A stretch of DNA of 61,396 nucleotides from Xanthobacter agilis (GTDB lineage Bacteria > Pseudomonadota > Alphaproteobacteria > Rhizobiales > Xanthobacteraceae), in assembly GCF_021730435.1 (NCBI RefSeq), contig NZ_JABWGX010000028.1, positions 1-61,396 on the forward strand. The letters run 5' to 3'. The notes below the pieces were generated by a model. That model searched no databases. It saw nothing but the letters and a program-made list of their open reading frames with translations, and was not told the origin of the DNA. The position numbers and the translations under genes are program-made. Below, one piece after another: positions 53,091 through 61,396 of this stretch. The first letter of the stretch is position 1; each line of letters starts with the position of its first letter.

Positions 53091-53628
53091 GGTGCTTCTC
53101 CAAGGTCTCGAAATGCTGCGTGATCATCGCTTCGAGCGCGGCCTTGTCGTAGCCGGCCCGGATCAGAACGAGGATGCCCTGATAGAGCGCGAGCAAGGCG
53201 ACGGCCTCAGTATCGTTGCCGCCGAGGCGGTCGGCGAAACACGCGCGGAGGACGGCGAATCCCTCGGTTACGAAACCAGGCTGATCCTTGCGGCCGAATT
53301 CGACCGCACTGTTGGTGATCAGGCAGCCGGACGAGCCGCCGTCCGGCTCATGCAGGAGGGACAGGAACAGCCGCCGAAGGCCCGCGATGCCCGCGCCCTC
53401 GGGCGCATGATCCGCGATACGGCGGGCGAGGACCGTCCGGTTGTAGTGGGCGGATGCGGCCTCGAAGAGGCCTCGCTTGTCGCGGTAGCTGTTGTAGAGG
53501 CTTCCAGACGTCATGCCGGTCGCCTCCTCCAGATCGCGCACGGAACTTGCGGCAAAGCCCTGACGGCGGAACACGTGCATCGCCCCGGTCAAGAGACGGT
53601 CTTCGTCGAAGCTACGTGGGCGAGCCAT
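53080..53628 (-). CDS. TetR/AcrR-family regulator
   Basis: A 182-residue regulator with HTH SFDEDRLLTGAMHVFRRQGF, AASSVRDLEEATGMTSGSLY. ATG 53628 is used; ATG 53643 is possible. It is the first gene of a minus-strand operon with the SnoaL-like and TfoX-like genes and the broken dehydrogenase, which it probably represses. Confidence 0.88.
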   Translation of the reverse strand: MARPRSFDEDRLLTGAMHVFRRQGFAASSVRDLEEATGMTSGSLYNSYRDKRGLFEAASAHYNRTVLARRIADHAPEGAGIAGLRRLFLSLLHEPDGGSSGCLITNSAVEFGRKDQPGFVTEGFAVLRACFADRLGGNDTEAVALLALYQGILVLIRAGYDKAALEAMITQHFETLEKHHGC

Positions 53629-53644
53629 TTCCGTGGACTCCATT

Positions 53645-53680
53645 TCATAACGCTTATTGTATAATGTGTGTTGTGAAATA
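53645..53680 (-). promoter_or_regulatory. Promoter/operator of the second tetR operon
   Basis: AT-rich stretch with TATACA as -10 (minus strand) and an imperfect inverted pair CTTATT / AATAAG at its ends, immediately upstream of tetR. Confidence 0.4.
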
Positions 53681-53811
53681 AGATCAAGTCCCTTCGTGCA
53701 GGGAACAGGTCCGCTCCCGCAAAGGCCGCGCGAACCGAACCGGTTGCCCGCGTCATCGTCGCCTGCCGCGACGAAGCCCAGGCGGATGAGGCGATATGTC
53801 GGATCCGGCAG

Positions 53812-53910
53812 ATGACTCCCAGCCGCATCGCCAGGGGATACGACAAGCTCGCCCGCAACTTCCTCAGCGCAACCGATCTCGCCGCCGTCGTTGCCTATTG
53901 GCTCAACTGA
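53812..53910 (+). pseudogene. IS5-family transposase C-terminal remnant
   Basis: About 32 codons: SRIARGYDKLARNFLSATDL, AAVVAYWLN, stop. This is the conserved tail of IS5-type transposases. The preceding codons (about 53,715-53,811) are open but not recognised. No inverted repeats were found. Confidence 0.7.
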
Positions 53911-54073
53911 GTCTGGAGCCCAGCGGGCCAAGACCGATGAAACAGAGAACTGCGTCGACGCCGTAGTTCTCCGTGATTCTTCGAAATGGCGTCGTGGGCA
54001 AATGGTTCCCACCAATAGACAACGGCCCATCCGCCGCCGGCTGGCGGAATGGACAGGCCGCCATCCGAGGACG

Positions 54074-54955
54074 CTATTTCAGCGGCAAGAACAGTTCCGC
54101 GACAGCCTCATGCTCCGGCACCTCCGGGAAGAAGCTCAGCCGCTGGCAATAGATCGGAAAATCGCGGGCTTCCTCGCCGCTGGCCGGCAGCCAGTCGCGA
54201 TAGAGATAGAGCACGGCGGGCTCCAGATTGTCGGTGTAGCCGACGACGCGCAGCACCGCACAACGTCCGCCGGGGATCTCGCCGGCCTTGATCCCTTCGC
54301 CGTTCGCCTCGATCGGTCGGTCGATCCCGACGCACAGGTCGACGCTATAGTCGGCAGGCGAGGCAGGACGCCGCTCGGACCGCCAGACATTGAAGGTCGG
54401 ACTTGTCTTGGGGTGCAGGCCGGCGGCGGTGCGCCAGGCGATGAACCGCTGGATGGTGGCGCCGAGCGTCGCCGGGGCGCCGCGATGCTCCATGATCGCC
54501 ACCGGTGTCGCGGGCACATCGCGAATCGTCACGTCGTCCGTGGTAAAGGTCTTCTGCATGAGCTTGCTCCTCGCGTTGTCGAGAGGCCCGAAGGCCGCAA
54601 GCCACAGCTCCCAATCGGGAGATTTTCGGAACGACGAAGGCGATTGCCCGAACCGTTGCCGAAAGGCGCGGGCGAAAGCATCCGGCGCGTCGTACCCGGC
54701 ATCCATCGCAATGTCCGTAACGTTTTGGGCGTGCCTGTAGGCCAGCCGGTAGGAAGCACGCTTCATGCGGGCGAGCTGGACATAGCGATGCACGGACAAC
54801 CCGAAGATCGCCGTGAACTGCCGGTGGAAATGATACATCGAGAAGGCCGCGACGCCGCTCACCGTTTCCAGGTCCAAATCAACGTCGAGATGCTGGTCGA
54901 TGTAGTCCAGCACCCGCTGCATCCGGGCATGATAGTTTTGAAGAGCCGCCCTCAT
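54074..54955 (-). CDS. AraC-family regulator with GyrI-like effector domain
   Basis: A 293-residue protein. Two HTH motifs at the N-terminus (MQRVLDYIDQHLDVDLDLET, AAFSMYHFHRQFTAIFGLSV, GYDAPDAFARAFRQRFGQSP) join a GyrI/SOUL-like effector-binding domain (about residues 130-293). This Rob/SbmC-like architecture often senses drugs. Monocistronic. Confidence 0.88.
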   Translation of the reverse strand: MRAALQNYHARMQRVLDYIDQHLDVDLDLETVSGVAAFSMYHFHRQFTAIFGLSVHRYVQLARMKRASYRLAYRHAQNVTDIAMDAGYDAPDAFARAFRQRFGQSPSSFRKSPDWELWLAAFGPLDNARSKLMQKTFTTDDVTIRDVPATPVAIMEHRGAPATLGATIQRFIAWRTAAGLHPKTSPTFNVWRSERRPASPADYSVDLCVGIDRPIEANGEGIKAGEIPGGRCAVLRVVGYTDNLEPAVLYLYRDWLPASGEEARDFPIYCQRLSFFPEVPEHEAVAELFLPLK

Positions 54956-55159
54956 CGTTCATTCCTCTGTGGCGATACCAATTAGGCGCTCGCGGCTATG
55001 GCGTGCTCGACTGATCTTGCGGTTTGGCATGGATCGACGGAATCTCCCGTCGCTCACAGGGATCACCGGCGGTGGCGGAATGGCCGCGACCGGGCCGGAA
55101 GCTTCATTTGTTGCGCTGAATTCGTCTGGAAGCCTGGAAAGCGATCACACCGGTGCCTT

Positions 55160-55380
55160 TCAATCCCGCTGAAGCGATGTCCTGATCGGTCGCGCACGCC
55201 GTTGACGAACGTCCGGCGCTGGTGCCTTGCGCAAGGTGTCCGCTTCCGATGCGTGGAGCCTCTCGTCGAGCCACGCTTCGACCTCGGCCAAATCCCAAAC
55301 CACGCAGCGCGGTGTCAGGAAGAAGCGCTTCGAGGCCTGATGCGCGTGTCGGCTCTTGGGACGGCCTGTCTGCACCTTCC
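55160..55380 (-). pseudogene. AlpA-like regulator remnant
   Basis: The minus strand encodes HQASKRFFLTPRCVVWDLAE, VEAWLDERLHASEADTLRKA and a TGA at 55160-55162, the C-terminal part of an AlpA/Prophage-CP4-57-type HTH protein. Its N-terminus is replaced at about 55,383 by the shared leader block. It is a recombination joint of the second-element debris. Confidence 0.65.
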
Positions 55381-55546
55381 GCCTCGATCTCCCCCTCTCG
55401 ACGAGCTTGGGTAACGCTGGCCGCCGCCGCGGCGCGGTCAAGCCCGGCCCGCACCAGACCGAGTAGGGCCTGACCGCGCTGCTCGATTGCGCCGGCCGAA
55501 CGCCTCCTCGCCCTCGATCGGAGGGTGACATCGAAGGGAGGCCGAC

Positions 55547-55915
55547 ATGGCCGCAGCACTCCTCACCGACGAACTCTATACCCGGCTCCTCGCCAATGGC
55601 GCGCGCAGCGCCGCCGGCGAGAACATCGATCCGCCTCCCGTCGTGAAGCTCTTCACGCCGGACGCTGGTGCCACCTGGCTTCTCACCAAAGCCGATCCCG
55701 AGGACCCCGACCGTCTGTTCGGCCTCTGCGATCTCGGCCTCTGCGATCTCGGCCTTGGCGAACCCGAGCTCGGCTATGTCAGTCTTGCCTAAATCCGATC
55801 GGTGCGCGGGCGGCTCCGGCTCCCGGTCGAACGGGACCTCCACTTCAAGGCCGAGCATCCGTTGAGCTGATAGGCGCTGCGCGCCCGCCAGTCCGGCAAG
55901 ATCGTCACCGCCTGA
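55547..55915 (+). pseudogene. DUF2958 gene, decayed copy
   Basis: Closely similar to 582-935 but disrupted: an in-frame 15-bp tandem duplication (CDLGLCDLGL), a nonsense codon (GAA to TAA) after ELGYVSLA, and later TGA and TAG codons (Trp and following) before the end. The start and GGAGG site persist. Clearly nonfunctional. Confidence 0.85.
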
Positions 55916-55926
55916 CGATCGCGATA

Positions 55927-56100
55927 GCGCTCCGTCTTCGGGCGGGGCGCTTCGTCGTGTTCATGAGGAAAGACGGCGATCAGGATGCACGGCTTTCAGG
56001 TTCTACGGCTTTGTGCATCCTGATCCGGTCATCATTCCCGGCGCTCGCTTCTACGGGCCGGATGATCCCCTCCATCCCGGCCGCCCTTGCCCGGGCTTTA
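55927..56100 (+). repeat. Decayed copy of the structured leader
   Basis: Repeats the post-DUF2958 hairpin and the outer leader hairpin, here as a perfect 13-bp stem GATCAGGATGCAC / GTGCATCCTGATC (55978-55990 and 56013-56025). The middle of the leader is deleted; only GGCGCTCGC, GGATGATCCCCTCCATCCC and GGCCGCCCTTGCC blocks remain. leuA ends 38 bp further. Confidence 0.7.
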
Positions 56101-56137
56101 CTTGCGCCGAGGCCGGGGTGCCCGGTCGCGAGAAGGG

Positions 56138-57805
56138 TCATCCCAAACCGTTGGCGGCGCTCAGCACCGCGCGCACCGACGCCGTGGCCACGTTGGTGTC
56201 GATGCCCACGCCGAAGACCACGCGACCGTCGGCGGTTTGGCATTGCACATAGGCGGCGGCGCGGGCGTCACCGCCGTGACCGATGGCGTGCTCCTGGTAG
56301 TCGAGGATATCCATGTCGATGTCGCAGTCGGCCTTCAGCGCGGCGAGCACGCTGGACAGCAGCCCGTTGCCTCGGCCGCTGATCGAGCGTTCCTCGCGCC
56401 CGATGCTCACGCGGCCCACGAACATGCGATCGGGGCTGCGGGGTGAGCCTGTCTCCCGGTGGTCGATCAGATCGAAGCGCCGGTCGCCGGTCGGCAGGTA
56501 GGTGTCCTGGAAGATCGCCCAGATATCGGTGGCGGTCAGCTCCCGGCCGGTCTCGTCGGCGTGGCTCTGGACGATGCGGCTGAAGTGCACCTGTAGGGCG
56601 CGGGGGAGCTTCAGGCCTTTGTCTTGTTCCAGCACCCAAGCGACGCCGCCTTTGCCCGACTGGCTGTTGACGCGGATCACCGCTTCGTAGCTGCAGCCCA
56701 GGTCGGCCGGGTCGATGGGCAGGTAGGGAACGTCCCACGATATGTCGTTGCGGGCCGCCTGAGCCTCCAGGCCTTTCTTGATGGCGTCCTGGTGTGAGCC
56801 GGAGAAAGCGGTGAACACCAGTTCGCCGGCATAGGGGTGGCGTGGGTGCACGGGGATCTGGTTGCAGTACTGCACGGTCTGAACAACCGATTGGATGTCG
56901 GAGAAGTCCAGTCCTGGATCGACGCCCTGGGTGTACAGGTTCAGCGCCAGGGTCACCAAGTCGACGTTGCCCGTGCGCTCGCCGTTGCCGAACAGGCAGC
57001 CTTCCACGCGGTCGGCGCCGGCCTGCACCGCCAGCTCTGCGGCGGCGACGCCGGTGCCTCGGTCGTTGTGGGGATGGACGCTGACGACGACGCTGTCGCG
57101 GCGGCTGATCTGGCGGCAGAAGCGCTCGATCTGGTCGGCATAGACGTGAGGACCGGCCGCCTCCACCGTCGCAGGCAGGTTCAGGATGACCGGGTGGTCG
57201 GGCGTCGGTTGCAGCACGTCCAGCACCGCCTCGCACACCTCGATCGCGAAGTCGGGTTCCGCCGTGCTGAAGGTTTCGGGCGAATATTCATAGGTCCAGC
57301 GCGTTTCGGGGTATTTCTCCGCCTGTTCGCGCAGGATGGTGACGCCTTTGACGGCAATGTCCTTGATGCCGGCCCGGTCCAGGCCGAAGACGATGCGGCG
57401 CCAGGCGGGCGATATGGCATTGTACAGGTGCACGATGGCGCGTGGCGCCCCGCGCAGGCTTTCGAAAGTACGCTCGATCAGATCCCGCCGCGCCTGAGTC
57501 AGCACCTGGATGTGCACGTCGTCGGGAATGAGGTCGCCCTCCACCAGATGGCGGATGAAGTCGAACTCCGTCTGCGAGGCGGAGGGGAAGCCGACTTCGA
57601 TTTCCTTCAAGCCGATCTTCAGCAGCATGTCGAGGAAGCGACGCTTCTTCTCCGCGTCCATGGGATCGACCAGGGCCTGGTTGCCGTCGCGCAGGTCGGT
57701 GGACAGCCAGCGCGGCGCCTTGGTGATGGTCCGTGACGGCCAGGTGCGGTCGGGCAGGTCGACATGAGCGAAGGGGGCGTATTTGATGGAAGGATCGCGC
57801 AACAT
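56138..57805 (-). CDS. leuA: 2-isopropylmalate synthase (alpha-IPMS)
   Basis: A 555-residue type-2 LeuA. It catalyses acetyl-CoA plus 2-oxoisovalerate to 2-isopropylmalate, first step of leucine synthesis. The TIM-barrel shows [16 protein letters not shown] (near residue 35), [31 protein letters not shown] with the metal-binding His pair, and [13 protein letters not shown]. The C-terminal regulatory LeuA dimer domain includes [23 protein letters not shown] 57805 starts MLRDPS, the usual beginning in alphaproteobacteria. It is a housekeeping gene sandwiched between ICE remnants. Confidence 0.95.
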   Translation of the reverse strand: MLRDPSIKYAPFAHVDLPDRTWPSRTITKAPRWLSTDLRDGNQALVDPMDAEKKRRFLDMLLKIGLKEIEVGFPSASQTEFDFIRHLVEGDLIPDDVHIQVLTQARRDLIERTFESLRGAPRAIVHLYNAISPAWRRIVFGLDRAGIKDIAVKGVTILREQAEKYPETRWTYEYSPETFSTAEPDFAIEVCEAVLDVLQPTPDHPVILNLPATVEAAGPHVYADQIERFCRQISRRDSVVVSVHPHNDRGTGVAAAELAVQAGADRVEGCLFGNGERTGNVDLVTLALNLYTQGVDPGLDFSDIQSVVQTVQYCNQIPVHPRHPYAGELVFTAFSGSHQDAIKKGLEAQAARNDISWDVPYLPIDPADLGCSYEAVIRVNSQSGKGGVAWVLEQDKGLKLPRALQVHFSRIVQSHADETGRELTATDIWAIFQDTYLPTGDRRFDLIDHRETGSPRSPDRMFVGRVSIGREERSISGRGNGLLSSVLAALKADCDIDMDILDYQEHAIGHGGDARAAAYVQCQTADGRVVFGVGIDTNVATASVRAVLSAANGLG

Positions 57806-57870
57806 GGTGGGTGCGTCTCCGCTGGGTGTATTCGAAATGGGGACGAATACGGCCAGGGGTGCAGCCGCCG

Positions 57871-58004
57871 GGCAGCCGTCAGGCCCGACGGCTGCCGATA
57901 AGTCGCAGGGCTGCAATCGGATCGATGCCGCAATACTGAGCGACGAGGCGCTTTGCGAAGAAATTGCGCCGGGCCGAACGCTCCGGCTGGTCGATGAACG
58001 ACAT
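57871..58004 (-). promoter_or_regulatory. leuA leader with short ORF and strong hairpin
   Basis: On the minus strand an ATG at 58004 opens a 41-codon frame ([20 protein letters not shown] ... [11 protein letters not shown]) whose TGA lies within a perfect 10-bp hairpin GGCAGCCGTC / GACGGCTGCC (57871-57880 and 57887-57896). Three Leu codons occur. This could be an attenuator-type leader, though no U-run follows. Confidence 0.35.
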
Positions 58005-58207
58005 GTGGTATTTCCCGCGGATCACAGAACACGAACGGCGACGAACCCGGTCCTCTCAGGAGGCCGGGCAGAGAAGTCGCAGAAGGTTCACGGACGCGGT
58101 GTCGATCATGATGCGTGGATGAAAGCGGGTTCGACGGATGCTGTCAACCAACCGGTCGGGCGTCACCCGGTACGAGGACGAGGAGACAGGGGGCACGGAC
58201 AGGTCGT

Positions 58208-58450
58208 TTGTCGGACCTTCTCATCCGCGACCTGACCGCCCATCGCCCCCTTGGTCTGCGCCTCGCTCTTGGCGAGCAGCCGGACATGGCGCGTGTTGCC
58301 GTGGTTCATGCGCTGGCGGAGCAGACCTTCTATCGTGGCAGGGAAATCTCCTACCTCGAAATCCGGCTGACCAGCGCCTCTCTCGCCTCCTGCGCGGATG
58401 GGATCGAAGACGCACCCGCCGCGCATCTGGTGGAACACCACACGGGATGA
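58208..58450 (+). pseudogene. Fragment of a second parB-like gene
   Basis: 81 codons matching an internal part of the ParB-like protein (coded at about 2,700-2,940): LSDLLIRDLTAHRPLGLRLA, EQPDMARVAVVHALAEQTFY, then LASCADGIEDAP, stop. Both ends of the gene are missing. Confidence 0.85.
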
Positions 58451-58547
58451 GCGAACGGTCGACATGTAAAGCCATCGGTTTCTGACGCATGACGGTGAGA
58501 TACCAGTCGACCCGGTCTGCCGACCGGATTTCGAGGGAGAGCATGGC

Positions 58548-58629
58548 TATCCGCAGTCCATCCGGGTCGACCAGGGCAGCGAATTTATCAGTCGTCCTCG
58601 ATCTGTAGGCCCATCGGTATGGCGTCACC
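58548..58629 (+). pseudogene. IS3-family transposase (OrfB) remnant
   Basis: YPQSIRVDQGSEFIS followed, after a frame change, by LDL-stop-AHRYGVT: the integrase-core motif of IS3-type OrfB (DQGSEF contains the second Asp). Degraded by frameshift and stop; no ends seen. Confidence 0.65.
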
Positions 58630-58877
58630 CGCAGCCTACGCTGCACACCTGACCGCAATAAGCCGATCCGCTGAGCAATCTGAAAGCTCCGCAGCCCGGC
58701 CTGTTGCTCACACCGCGCCCAACGGCGTAACCAAGATCGAGACTCTGGTCCGCGCTGGATGAAAAGTCAGGAGCAGGTCACTATTTTGGCCGATCTGGCG
58801 TAGTTTCTGTCAAATAGCGCGGCGAACACCCTCGCGGAAACAGGCAAAAGGGTCTCCGAACCCAGCGGAGATTTCCC
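58630..58877. other. Spacer before the hydrolase gene
   Basis: About 250 bp, nothing recognised apart from the probable hydrolase promoter in the last 100 bp; GGAG lies about 11-14 nt before ATG 58878. Confidence 0.4.
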
Positions 58878-59780
58878 ATGCGCACCGATGTCGAATTTCC
58901 GTCCGAAGGTTGCACGTTGCGGGGCTGGCTCTACCGGCCGGCAAACGGCTATGATGATCGCCCGGCCATCGTCATGGCGCACGGGCTATCCTGCGTGAAG
59001 GAACAGTATCTCGATCGGTATGCCGAGGTATTCGCGACAGCCGGATTCGGTGTCCTCGTCTACGATCACGCCAATTTCGGTGCCAGCGACGGCGCGCCGC
59101 GTCAGGAGGTCGACCCTGTGTTGCAGCGACGCGGTTATCGCGATGCAATCAGCTTCGCGCAAACTGTGCCATGGGTTGATCCGACCCGTATCGGCATCTG
59201 GGGGACGAGCTTCAGCGGCGGTCATGTCATTGAGATCGGGGCAACCGACCGGCGCGTCAAATGCGTCGTCAGTCAGGTTCCGACGATCAGCGGCTATCAG
59301 TCGGCGCTCCGGCGTACCCGCGCCGATCTCGTGCCTGCCCTGATCGCCCGGTTCGAAGCCGACCGCGCAGCGCGCTATCGGGGCGAGGCGCCGATGATGT
59401 TGCCCGCTGTCTCCGACGATCCGACCGTAGCCTGCGCCATGGGCGGCCCGGACAGCTTTGACTTCTTCACCGAAACCCGGCCCGTTGCGCCAGGCTGGCG
59501 CAACGAAATCACGCTGCGCAGCGCCGAACTGGCCCGCGAGAACGAACCGGGCATCTACATCACCCGCATCAGTCCGACGCCATTCTTGATGATCGTGGCA
59601 GAGAAGGATGTGCTCACGGCGACCGATCTATGCCTGTCGGCCTACCAGCAAGCGCTGCCACCCAAACGTCTCGTCACCATTCCCGGAGGCCATTTCGATC
59701 CCTATGTCCGTCAATTCGACCGCACCAGTGGAGCAGCCCGAGACTGGTTCGCGGAGCATCTGTACGCCAGCAACCGGTGA
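58878..59780 (+). CDS. Alpha/beta hydrolase (DLH/X-Pro-type)
   Basis: A 300-residue alpha/beta hydrolase: AIVMAHGLSCVKEQYLDRYA (oxyanion region), VLVYDHANFGASDG, nucleophile elbow GTSFSGG, catalytic Asp near VAEKDVLT and His in IPGGHFDPY. The N-terminus FPSEGCTLRGWLYRP resembles putative acetyl-xylan-esterase or peptidase S15-like enzymes. It is followed 13 bp later by an AraC regulator on the same strand. Substrate unknown. Confidence 0.88.
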   Translation: MRTDVEFPSEGCTLRGWLYRPANGYDDRPAIVMAHGLSCVKEQYLDRYAEVFATAGFGVLVYDHANFGASDGAPRQEVDPVLQRRGYRDAISFAQTVPWVDPTRIGIWGTSFSGGHVIEIGATDRRVKCVVSQVPTISGYQSALRRTRADLVPALIARFEADRAARYRGEAPMMLPAVSDDPTVACAMGGPDSFDFFTETRPVAPGWRNEITLRSAELARENEPGIYITRISPTPFLMIVAEKDVLTATDLCLSAYQQALPPKRLVTIPGGHFDPYVRQFDRTSGAARDWFAEHLYASNR

Positions 59781-59793
59781 ACAAGTCAGCTTG

Positions 59794-60561
59794 ATGACGC
59801 CTGCGAATGGTCAACCTCGGCCTGCCGTCATCGCGGTCGCGCGTGACTATCCCAATGGATGGATGGTGGGGCCACACTGTCATGCAGACGGTCAATTCAT
59901 TCATGCGACCGAAGGCGTCATGGAAATCCGGGCAGCGCATCGGCTTTGGCTGGTTCCGCCGGGACGCGCGGTGTGGACGCCGCCTCGTATGGTCCACGAA
60001 ATGCGTGGGCGGGGGGTGGTTTCGTTGCGAACGCTCTACATCGCGCCGGACAGCATCTGCTCGCGCTCAAGTCAATTTCCTGCCGGCTACGCCGTCACGC
60101 CGCTGCTGCGCGAGTTGATCCTGCGCGCGATCCGCGACCAGGAACGCGATGACGCTATCGAAAGACGGGCTCGGTTGCTCGCGGTGCTGCTCGATGAACT
60201 GACCGATCTTCCAGACGACGAACTTTCGCTTACCATGCCATCCGATATCCGGCTGGCACGCGCCTGCCAGACTATTCTGGCCAATCCCGGATCAGAGCAC
60301 CGCATCGCCGACCTGGCTGTTCTTGCCGGGGCCTCCGTGCGAACTCTGGTGCGGCTGGCGCGAGAGGAACTCGGCTGCACGCTGTCCGTCTGGCGCCAGC
60401 AGGCATGCATATTGGCAGCTGTGCCGATGTTGATTGCGGGCGAGACCGTTATGCAAACGGCGCAAGCCTTGGGCTATGAAACACCTAGCGCTTTTGCAGC
60501 GATGTTCCGACGCCTGTTGGGGACCAACCCGCGCGATTATGTGGCGAAGCGACCAAAATAG
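59794..60561 (+). CDS. AraC-family regulator, cupin type
   Basis: A 255-residue regulator with an N-terminal cupin (GWMVGPHCHADGQFIHATEG, WTPPRMVHEMR) and C-terminal HTH pair (HRIADLAVLAGASVRTLVRL, LGYETPSAFAAMFRRLLGTN). ATG 59794 is used; the frame is open further upstream inside the hydrolase. It is co-oriented with the hydrolase gene, likely its regulator. Confidence 0.87.
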   Translation: MTPANGQPRPAVIAVARDYPNGWMVGPHCHADGQFIHATEGVMEIRAAHRLWLVPPGRAVWTPPRMVHEMRGRGVVSLRTLYIAPDSICSRSSQFPAGYAVTPLLRELILRAIRDQERDDAIERRARLLAVLLDELTDLPDDELSLTMPSDIRLARACQTILANPGSEHRIADLAVLAGASVRTLVRLAREELGCTLSVWRQQACILAAVPMLIAGETVMQTAQALGYETPSAFAAMFRRLLGTNPRDYVAKRPK

Positions 60562-60614
60562 AATGGGATGGTCGCTCAATCTCCGCGGTGCTTCGCAGCC
60601 TGCGCCAGACCCCC

Positions 60615-60776
60615 CGCGACAGCTCTCTCAGGAATCGGTCGCCCGTCGCGAGTCTGCGGCCAAGCGATTGCAGGAAGCCCTCGAACCGCTCGTTACCCTT
60701 GGCGCGGGCTGAGGCTTGCGCGCTGTCGGAGAGCGGTGGCGTCAGCGCCATCCAGAAGCGGATGAACAGCGAGAGC
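60615..60776 (-). pseudogene. Fragment of the traG-associated RHH gene
   Basis: About 54 codons matching the C-terminal half of the 24,075 protein: SLFIRFWMALTPPLSDSAQA, ERFEGFLQSLGRRLATGDRF. Upstream it is joined, at about 60,777-60,826, to the shared lysR leader; downstream it abuts the AraC gene. It marks another joint in the second-element debris. Confidence 0.8.
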
Positions 60777-60826
60777 GCTAGCCTTCCATTACCGCGAATC
60801 GCTCGTTTCGTTGCATCGCTGCTCCC

Positions 60827-61396
60827 TTCGATGTCACCCTCCGATCGAGGGCGAGGAGGCGTTCGGCCGGCGCAATCGAGCGGCGCGGTCAGGCTCTATA
60901 CGGTCTGGTGCGGGCCGGGCTTGACCGTGTCGCGGCGGCGGCTAGCGTTACCGAAGCTCGTTGAGAGGGGAAGATCGAACCGGACACGACGAAGCGCTCC
61001 CGCAAACGGACCCGTGTTGCTGGTTCACTGCGCTTCGGCTTTGCAGGGCAACGGTTGCGGATAGCGCAGCAGGTTCTCGGCCATGAACGAGACGAAGGCG
61101 GACAGCTTCGGCGACGGGTGGCGGCTTGCCGGCCACAGAATATGGAAAGCGCCCACATCGCGGATGTAGTCGTCGAGCACGCTGACCAGCGTGCCGCGCG
61201 AAAGCTGAGTGCGCACGGCGAACTGCGGCAGACAGACGAGGCCAAAGCCTTCCTCGGCCAGGCAGATCTGGGGTTCCAGCGTGCTCGCAACCAGCGTGAC
61301 CGGCAGAGCCATATCGAGATCCGCCCCATCGCGCGCGAGCGGCCAGCGCTCCAGCTTGCCCGTCGAGGGATACTTGTGGTGAAGGCAGGCGTGAGT
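60827..61396 (-). repeat. Right arm of terminal 570-bp inverted repeat
   Basis: Inverted partner of 1-570, in register throughout. Within it the noncoding part (60,827-61,024) is shared also with about 55,385-55,555. The last shared base before the two arms diverge is at 60,827/570. Confidence 0.85.
61025..61396 (-). pseudogene. LysR-type regulator, C-terminal part (cut by window edge)
   Basis: Minus-strand frame open from base 61,396 to the stop at 61,025-61,027. The translation differs from the left copy by only a few residues (for example PCKAEAQ versus PCRAEAQ). The N-terminal half is outside the window. Confidence 0.8.

Noticed and set aside
56268-57236. Arg/Pro-rich minus-strand frame inside leuA
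   Set aside because: Off-frame shadow of LeuA on the same strand with no family features.
1-61396. CRISPR arrays and tRNA or rRNA genes
   Set aside because: No regularly spaced identical repeats and no tRNA-type T-arm with flanking cloverleaf or rRNA signature were seen by reading; a dedicated scan was not possible.

Overview
The window is high-GC DNA (about 60-65% G+C by eye) that looks alphaproteobacterial. The gene set and codon style fit Sphingomonadales, Caulobacterales or Rhizobiales; no rRNA or tRNA gene was recognised that would narrow this. Most of it (about 0.6-50 kb) is one integrative and conjugative element (ICE) resembling the Tn4371-like group: replication and partition genes, a relaxase with coupling protein, and a complete trb mating-pair operon, with cargo and a tyrosine integrase at the far end.

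Layout. 1-570: end of a lysR-type gene plus a leader, repeated in inverted orientation at 60,827-61,396. 0.58-10.6 kb: element maintenance genes (DUF2958, ParB-like, DUF736, DUF932, a frameshifted DUF6499/DUF2285 gene, AlpA-like HTH), interrupted at 3.8-6.5 kb by a TetR-SDR cassette and an NTPase. 10.6-14 kb: repA, parA, a small RHH protein, DUF2840, a TraF-type S26 peptidase and a second DUF736 protein, largely joined by ATGA overlaps. 14.2-17.3 kb: lytic transglycosylase and DUF3363-type relaxase. 17.3-20.1 kb: a LysR / SDR / aldo-keto reductase metabolic cassette. 20.2-34.3 kb: LysR (TraR-like), XRE regulator, RovC-like regulator, traG, RHH, trbBCDEJKLFGI, DUF2274. 34.6-48.5 kb: defence island (CopG-like, PLD/SNF2 helicase, DUF4391, GmrSD-like DUF262-HNH, HNH nuclease, type III Mod and Res, AbiEi/AbiEii). 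48.8-50.0 kb: integrase.

50-61.4 kb lies beyond the integrase and is a patchwork. Intact regulators and enzymes (AraC, SDR, TfoX-like, SnoaL-like, TetR, AraC-GyrI, LeuA, alpha/beta hydrolase, AraC) alternate with broken pieces of a second element of the same family (DUF2958, the structured leader, parB, the RHH gene downstream of traG, alpA) and transposase remnants of IS5 and IS3 type.

How it works together. RepA, ParA, ParB and an iteron-like origin candidate inside the 3' end of repA would maintain the excised circle. The relaxase, TraG and the Trb channel would transfer it. The integrase would insert it. The defence island and AbiE pair would protect host and element. The most notable signals are (1) a roughly 310-nt structured leader used twice, in front of the ParB-like and DUF932 genes, with compensatory base changes in its hairpin; (2) a translationally coupled helicase-DUF4391-GmrSD-like operon joined to an HNH nuclease and type III R-M genes, with an abrupt composition change inside the methyltransferase gene; and (3) debris of a second ICE around leuA. 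All functions are inferred from reading the sequence; no database search was possible.
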